A model generated the notes under the pieces. It made no database searches. It was not told the DNA's origin and saw nothing but the letters and a program-made list of their open reading frames with translations. The position numbers and the translations under genes are program-made. From CAZROT01 sp964601895 (GTDB lineage Bacteria > Pseudomonadota > Gammaproteobacteria > Enterobacterales > Enterobacteriaceae), in assembly GCA_964601895.1 (NCBI GenBank), contig CAZROT010000018.1, forward strand, positions 1 through 26,557: 26,557 nucleotides of DNA. Reading direction: 5' to 3'. This document shows, piece after piece, positions 22,688 through 26,557 of this stretch. Position 1 is the first letter of the stretch, and each line of letters opens with the position of its first letter.

Positions 22688-23686
22688 ATGAATATTCTTC
22701 TGACCGGTGGAACTGGGTATATCGGTAGTCATACCGCTGTTGTTCTGATGCAATCGGGTCATCAAGTTATTTTGCTCGACAATCTGGCAAACAGCAGCGA
22801 TGAGGTGCCTGATAAAATCAGGCAAATTACTGGTCAACCATTGCCTATGATTCAAGCCGATGTACGCGACACAGGTTTACTTGAAGAAGTTTTGCATCAA
22901 TATCACATTGATGGAGTCATTCACTTTGCTGGCTTAAAAGCAGTGGGTGAATCAGTGCAAAAGCCCATCGATTATTACGCTAACAATGTTTATGGAACCA
23001 TCAGCCTCCTGCAGGCAATGCAGGCACAATCAGTAAAAACTCTGGTGTTTAGTAGCAGTGCAACCGTCTACGGCCAGCCTCAATATTTACCACTTGATGA
23101 ACATCATCCCATCAGTGCCACCAATCCTTACGGACGCAGTAAAATTCATATCGAAGAAATACTGCGTGATGTTGCTCATTCTGACTCTGGCTGGCGTATT
23201 GCCTGTCTGCGCTATTTCAATCCAGTGGGTGCCCACGAAAGTGGACTTATCGGCGAAAATCCACGTGGCATTCCCAATAATCTGATGCCTTACATTGCGC
23301 AGGTTGCTTCGGGCCAGCAGGTTGAATTAAATGTGTTTGGTAACGATTATCCGACACCAGATGGAACCGGCGTCAGGGATTATATCCATGTCATGGATTT
23401 GGCAGCAGGTCACCTGGCAGCTTTAGATTACCTCAACACTCATACGGGCTGGCATGCTATCAATCTGGGTACAGGTCAGGGTTATAGTGTGCTTGACATG
23501 GTGAAGTCGTTTGAAAAAGTCAGTGGCCATAAAGTCCCCTGCCGAATTGTGCCGCGTCGTCCGGGAGATGTGGCGCAATGTTATGCCAATCCTGAGAGTG
23601 CGAACGCATTGCTGAATTGGGTGGCCCATCTTAACCTGGATGACATGTGTGCCAGTACATGGCGTTTTCAGCAGGTAAAAAAATGA
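22688..23686 (+). CDS. galE: UDP-glucose 4-epimerase GalE
   Basis: GalE interconverts UDP-glucose and UDP-galactose (some members also act on the N-acetyl forms) with tightly bound NAD. The 332-residue protein has the N-terminal Rossmann motif TGGTGYIGSH (about 6-15). The catalytic segment is FSSSATVYG, with YGRSK holding the Tyr-x-x-x-Lys pair, then LRYFNPVGAHESGLIGE, and TPDGTGVRDYIHVMDLA. E. coli GalE is 338 residues. The ATG at 22688 follows AGG. Its stop overlaps the wecB start (ATGA at 23683-23686). Here it leads a polysaccharide operon rather than galETKM, so supplying UDP-Gal or UDP-GalNAc for a surface glycan is likely. Confidence 0.95.
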   Translation: MNILLTGGTGYIGSHTAVVLMQSGHQVILLDNLANSSDEVPDKIRQITGQPLPMIQADVRDTGLLEEVLHQYHIDGVIHFAGLKAVGESVQKPIDYYANNVYGTISLLQAMQAQSVKTLVFSSSATVYGQPQYLPLDEHHPISATNPYGRSKIHIEEILRDVAHSDSGWRIACLRYFNPVGAHESGLIGENPRGIPNNLMPYIAQVASGQQVELNVFGNDYPTPDGTGVRDYIHVMDLAAGHLAALDYLNTHTGWHAINLGTGQGYSVLDMVKSFEKVSGHKVPCRIVPRRPGDVAQCYANPESANALLNWVAHLNLDDMCASTWRFQQVKK

Positions 23687-24810
23687 AAGTTCTTACCGTA
23701 TTCGGTACCCGGCCGGAAGCGATAAAAATGGTTCCAGTGGTCAATGCACTAAAGAGCGACAACAGGTTCCAGATTAAAACCTGTGTCACTGCGCAACACC
23801 GACAGATGCTCGATCAAGTCCTGACGTTGTTTGACCTGCAGCCTGATTTCGACCTTAATATCATGCGCAGTGGTCAGGATTTAACAGATATTACCGTTGG
23901 CGTATTGACTGGCATGCGTGACGTGTTGCGAATTTCGCGGCCTGATATCGTGCTGGTTCATGGTGATACCACGACAACAATGGCAGTGAGCCTGGCGGCA
24001 TTTTATGAACGTATCGACGTTGGCCACGTAGAAGCGGGTTTGAGAACCGGCAACCTCTATTCTCCCTGGCCAGAAGAAATGAATCGCAGGGTAACAGGCC
24101 GTATTGCGTCATTACATTTTGCACCCACCGAAATTGCGCGTCAGAATCTTCTGAATGAAGGTGTGGAAAAACGTTCCGTTTATGTGACCGGCAATACGGT
24201 CATTGATGCACTGCATCAGGTTCTTCGCATGATCCAGACGAATAACCGTTTACAACAGGATCTTAAAGATAAATTCAATTTTCTCAATGCTGATAAAAAG
24301 CTAGTGCTGGTGACTGGCCACAGGCGTGAGAATTTCGGCCCGGGTTTTGATAATATCTGTGCTGCTTTAAATGAAATAGCGAAGCGTGACGATGTTGAAA
24401 TTGTTTACCCGGTTCACCTCAATCCTAACGCTCAGGAGCCAGTGCATAGAATACTGTCAGGTAATCCTCACGTTCATTTAATTACGCCGCTGGATTATCT
24501 GCCATTTGTTTATCTGATGAATCGAGCAGACATCGTCATTACTGATTCTGGTGGAATTCAGGAAGAGGCTCCCTCTCTGGGAAAACCGGTACTGGTTTTG
24601 CGCGAGACGACTGAACGTCCTGAAGCTGTCGAGGCAGGTACGGTCAAGCTTGTAGGGACAATAGCAAAAAAAATCATTACAGAAACGACTCGCTTACTTG
24701 ACGATGATGCTGAATATCAGCGTATGGCTAAATCTCATCATCCTTACGGAGATGGCTGCGCCGCAAAGCGGATTGCCAGTATATTGTTGGAAGGAGAAAA
24801 CAGAGCATGA
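23683..24810 (+). CDS. wecB: UDP-N-acetylglucosamine 2-epimerase (non-hydrolysing)
   Basis: WecB converts UDP-GlcNAc to UDP-ManNAc, the first committed step toward UDP-ManNAcA. The 375 residues start KVLTVFGTRPEAIKMVPVV. They contain VLVHGDTTTTMA, GHVEAGLRTGNLYSPWPEE, VTGHRREN (conserved His), LNPNAQEPV and DSGGIQEEAPSLGKPVLVLR, with the UDP-binding and catalytic Asp, Glu and His in their usual places. I start at ATG 23683, which reproduces the E. coli N terminus and overlaps the galE stop; an upstream in-frame ATG lies inside galE. The stop overlaps wecC by ATGA, so the three genes are translationally coupled. Confidence 0.96.
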   Translation: MKVLTVFGTRPEAIKMVPVVNALKSDNRFQIKTCVTAQHRQMLDQVLTLFDLQPDFDLNIMRSGQDLTDITVGVLTGMRDVLRISRPDIVLVHGDTTTTMAVSLAAFYERIDVGHVEAGLRTGNLYSPWPEEMNRRVTGRIASLHFAPTEIARQNLLNEGVEKRSVYVTGNTVIDALHQVLRMIQTNNRLQQDLKDKFNFLNADKKLVLVTGHRRENFGPGFDNICAALNEIAKRDDVEIVYPVHLNPNAQEPVHRILSGNPHVHLITPLDYLPFVYLMNRADIVITDSGGIQEEAPSLGKPVLVLRETTERPEAVEAGTVKLVGTIAKKIITETTRLLDDDAEYQRMAKSHHPYGDGCAAKRIASILLEGENRA

Positions 24811-26060
24811 TGCGTGCATTACACACTGTTGCTGTAATAGGGCTCGGTTATATTGGCCTGCCTACGGCAGCAATTCTTGCCAGCCGTGGTATTAATGTCA
24901 TCGGAGTAGATATTAATGAATCCGCGGTGGCCACTATCAATCGAGGTAACATACACATTGTTGAACCTGATTTAGATGCGCTGGTCAGTGAAGTGGTTAA
25001 GCAGGGTTTTTTGCGCGCGGTAACAAAACCTGAGCCAGCGGATGCCTTTATTATCGCTGTGCCTACGCCATTTAAGGGTGACCATGAACCAGATTTGGCT
25101 TATGTAGAAGCCGCAGTTCGTTCTATAGCACCGGCTCTGCGCAGAGGTAATCTGGTTATTCTGGAGTCGACTTCACCGGTTGGAACAACAGAGCAGATGG
25201 CACAATGGTTGGCTGAAGCAAGGCCGGATCTCAGTTTCCCTCTGCAGACAGGATCTGCTGATGCCCAGATACAGATAGCCTATTGCCCTGAGCGCGTTCT
25301 GCCCGGCAGAATAATTACCGAACTGGTAGAAAACGATCGTGTTGTTGGTGGGCTCACGCCGTTTTGCGCGGAACGTGCGGCCGCTCTTTACCATACTTTT
25401 GTTAAGGGTCAGTGCCTTATCACCAATGCGCGCACTGCTGAGATGTGCAAGCTGACAGAAAATGCGTTTCGCGACGTTAACATCGCGTTTGCCAATGAAC
25501 TCTCACTGGTATGTGATGAACTGCACGTCAATGTCTGGGAGCTGATACGACTCGCCAATCATCATCCACGGGTTAATATCCTGCACCCTGGTCCTGGGGT
25601 GGGTGGCCATTGTATCGCCGTGGATCCATGGTTCATCGTTAACTCATCGCCAACGTATGCTCGCCTTATCCGTGTTGCTCGTGAGGTGAATGACGGTAAG
25701 CCGCATTATGTTATGGGTAAAATCGAAGAAGCGGCAATGAATACCCCTCATCCGGTGGTTGCCTGTCTTGGTCTTTCGTTTAAACCGGATATTGACGATT
25801 TACGGGAAAGTCCGGCGATGGAGATAGTTTATGAGCTGGCGCAACGCAGAGTGGCTCAGCTGCTGGTCGTTGAGCCTCACATTGCCGAGCTTCCTGCCGC
25901 TTTTGCCGGCATGGAAAATATCGAATTTGTTTCCATTACTGAGGCATTGCAGCGTGCAAACATCGTGGTGATGCTGGTGAACCACCGTGAGTTTTATGGC
26001 ATTGTAGAGCAGCAGCTGGTGGGTAAGTGCATCATTGATACCCGGGGAGCCTGGCAATAA
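24807..26060 (+). CDS. wecC: UDP-N-acetyl-D-mannosamine dehydrogenase
   Basis: WecC oxidises UDP-ManNAc twice with NAD to UDP-ManNAcA, a sugar of enterobacterial common antigen and of many O-antigens and capsules. The 417 residues (E. coli 420) begin with a Rossmann motif VIGLGYIGLPTAA. They carry IHIVEPDLDALV, AVPTPFKGDHEPD, ESTSPVGTTE, YCPERVLPG, the hinge TAEMCKLTENAFRDVNIA, and GPGVGGHCIAVDPWF with the catalytic cysteine. FKPDIDDLRESPAMEI is at the C-terminal domain. In E. coli wecBC sit in the ECA cluster after wzzE; here galE precedes and an oxidoreductase follows, so this may be an O-antigen or capsule locus instead. Confidence 0.96.
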   Translation: MMRALHTVAVIGLGYIGLPTAAILASRGINVIGVDINESAVATINRGNIHIVEPDLDALVSEVVKQGFLRAVTKPEPADAFIIAVPTPFKGDHEPDLAYVEAAVRSIAPALRRGNLVILESTSPVGTTEQMAQWLAEARPDLSFPLQTGSADAQIQIAYCPERVLPGRIITELVENDRVVGGLTPFCAERAAALYHTFVKGQCLITNARTAEMCKLTENAFRDVNIAFANELSLVCDELHVNVWELIRLANHHPRVNILHPGPGVGGHCIAVDPWFIVNSSPTYARLIRVAREVNDGKPHYVMGKIEEAAMNTPHPVVACLGLSFKPDIDDLRESPAMEIVYELAQRRVAQLLVVEPHIAELPAAFAGMENIEFVSITEALQRANIVVMLVNHREFYGIVEQQLVGKCIIDTRGAWQ

Positions 26061-26062
26061 TA

Positions 26063-26506
26063 ATGAAGCAGGTACTCATTAAATCTGGATCTGCTATGGT
26101 GGAAGAGGTCCCGGCACCTCAGGTTGGTTGCAGGAATATCCTGGTGCGTGTAACGCATTCCTGTATCAGTGCAGGCACTGAAATGGCTGGGGTCAGAATG
26201 TCTGGTTTGCCACTCTACCAGCGTGCTCTGAAGCAGCCAGATAACGTAAAGCGTGTGCTGGAGATGGTACGTGACCAGGGTATCAGGCGTACTCTTGACC
26301 GTGTGATGGGAAAACTTTCTGCTGGCAGTGCAACAGGCTATTCTGCTGCTGGTGTGGTGATAGAAACCGGTAAAGAGGTGGACGGCTTTGTGGTGGGTGA
26401 TCGAGTCGCCTGTGCAGGCGCTGGGATTGCCAATCATGCCGAGATAATTGACGTTCCCGTCAATCTCGCCATCAGAATTCCTGCAGAAGTTGATACACGC
26501 ATGGCT
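26063..26506 (+). CDS. bi-domain oxidoreductase (zinc-dehydrogenase-like N-terminal part), cut off
   Basis: The gene starts two bases after the wecC stop and is surely in the same operon. The 148 supported codons give MKQVLIKSGSAMVEEVPAP, then a GroES-like alcohol-dehydrogenase start: HSCISAGTEMAGVRMSGLP, TGYSAAGVVIETGKEVDGF, GDRVACAGAGIANHAEIIDVP and VNLAIRIPAEVDTRMA. This is typical of polysaccharide-locus proteins that fuse a zinc-type dehydrogenase domain to a Gfo/Idh/MocA domain; most of it lies beyond the window. From base 26507 the frame stays open but the residues (PDPSGPIGRRGDPADRS) no longer resemble the family, which would be expected to continue with a threonine/glycine-rich TLGAIA-like segment. 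I therefore end the gene at the probable junction. Confidence 0.85.
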
Positions 26507-26557
26507 CCGGACCCGTCCGGACCGATCGGGCGCCGGGGCGACCCGGCGGATCGGTCA
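26507..26557. other. GC-rich terminal 51 bases, probable chimeric or foreign end
   Basis: Forty-one of these 51 bases are G or C (80%), against a moderate value in the preceding gene. They contain the palindromic CGGACCCGTCCG. The conserved oxidoreductase sequence stops exactly where they begin. A misjoined read, adapter-like sequence or contamination from a high-GC genome explains this better than biology. Confidence 0.7.

Noticed and set aside
25994..26437. 147-codon minus-strand frame across the wecC end
   Set aside because: It is antisense to wecC and the well-supported oxidoreductase start.

Overview
The window reads as chromosomal DNA of an Enterobacterales bacterium. GrpE, NadK, RecN, LepA, LepB, Era, Rnc, RecO, PdxJ, TadA, NadB, Ung, WecB and WecC all look like E. 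coli/Yersinia orthologues over their full length. An ERIC-type repeat lies between nadB and ung. Base composition is moderate, with clearly AT-rich islands (uncounted estimate). Core genes sit beside secreted or effector-like genes, neighbours normally found with them (acpS, rseB-rseA-rpoE, bamE) are absent here, and at least one gene is decayed. Together this suggests a host-associated, genome-eroding member of the order, of the facultative insect-symbiont type (Hamiltonella/Regiella/Sodalis-like). That lineage guess is inference.

Layout. 1-50: 3' part of tRNA-Asp at the window edge. 444-1058 (-): small protein resembling the N-terminal delivery domain of Salmonella SPI-2-type effectors. 1372-9026 (-): housekeeping block lepA-lepB-rnc-era-recO-pdxJ-murQ-tadA (translation, signal peptidase, RNase III, recombination, vitamin B6, peptidoglycan recycling, tRNA editing). 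9384-10454 (-): exported papain/C39-like protein with five copies of a 13-bp tandem repeat just upstream. 10633-11064 (-): rseC. 11271-12779 (+): putative SteC-like effector kinase or pseudokinase, sitting where rpoE-rseA-rseB would be expected. 12948-15486 (+): nadB, ERIC element, ung. 15606-18958: divergent grpE (-) and nadK-recN (+), with a near-consensus heat-shock promoter for grpE and a LexA box before recN. 18989-21802: envelope/secreted accessory genes (LprI-like, exported LD-carboxypeptidase-like, YgiW/BOF-like). 21803-22687: AT-rich, mostly non-coding, ending in a frameshifted ibpA-like relic. 22688 to the end (+): galE-wecB-wecC and the start of a bi-domain oxidoreductase, a surface-polysaccharide operon. 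The last 51 bases are 80% GC, do not continue that protein sensibly, and look like a chimeric contig end.

Functional picture. The core genes give ordinary maintenance functions. The accessory genes point to host interaction: two candidate type III effectors sharing a WEKI-x-x-FF-like segment, exported peptidase-like proteins, and UDP-ManNAcA synthesis for a surface glycan. The most interesting points are the effector-like kinase in place of the sigma-E genes, with leucine where the ATP-binding lysine is expected, and the tandem-repeat promoter region of the exported cysteine-peptidase-like gene. Family assignments come from remembered family features, not a database search.
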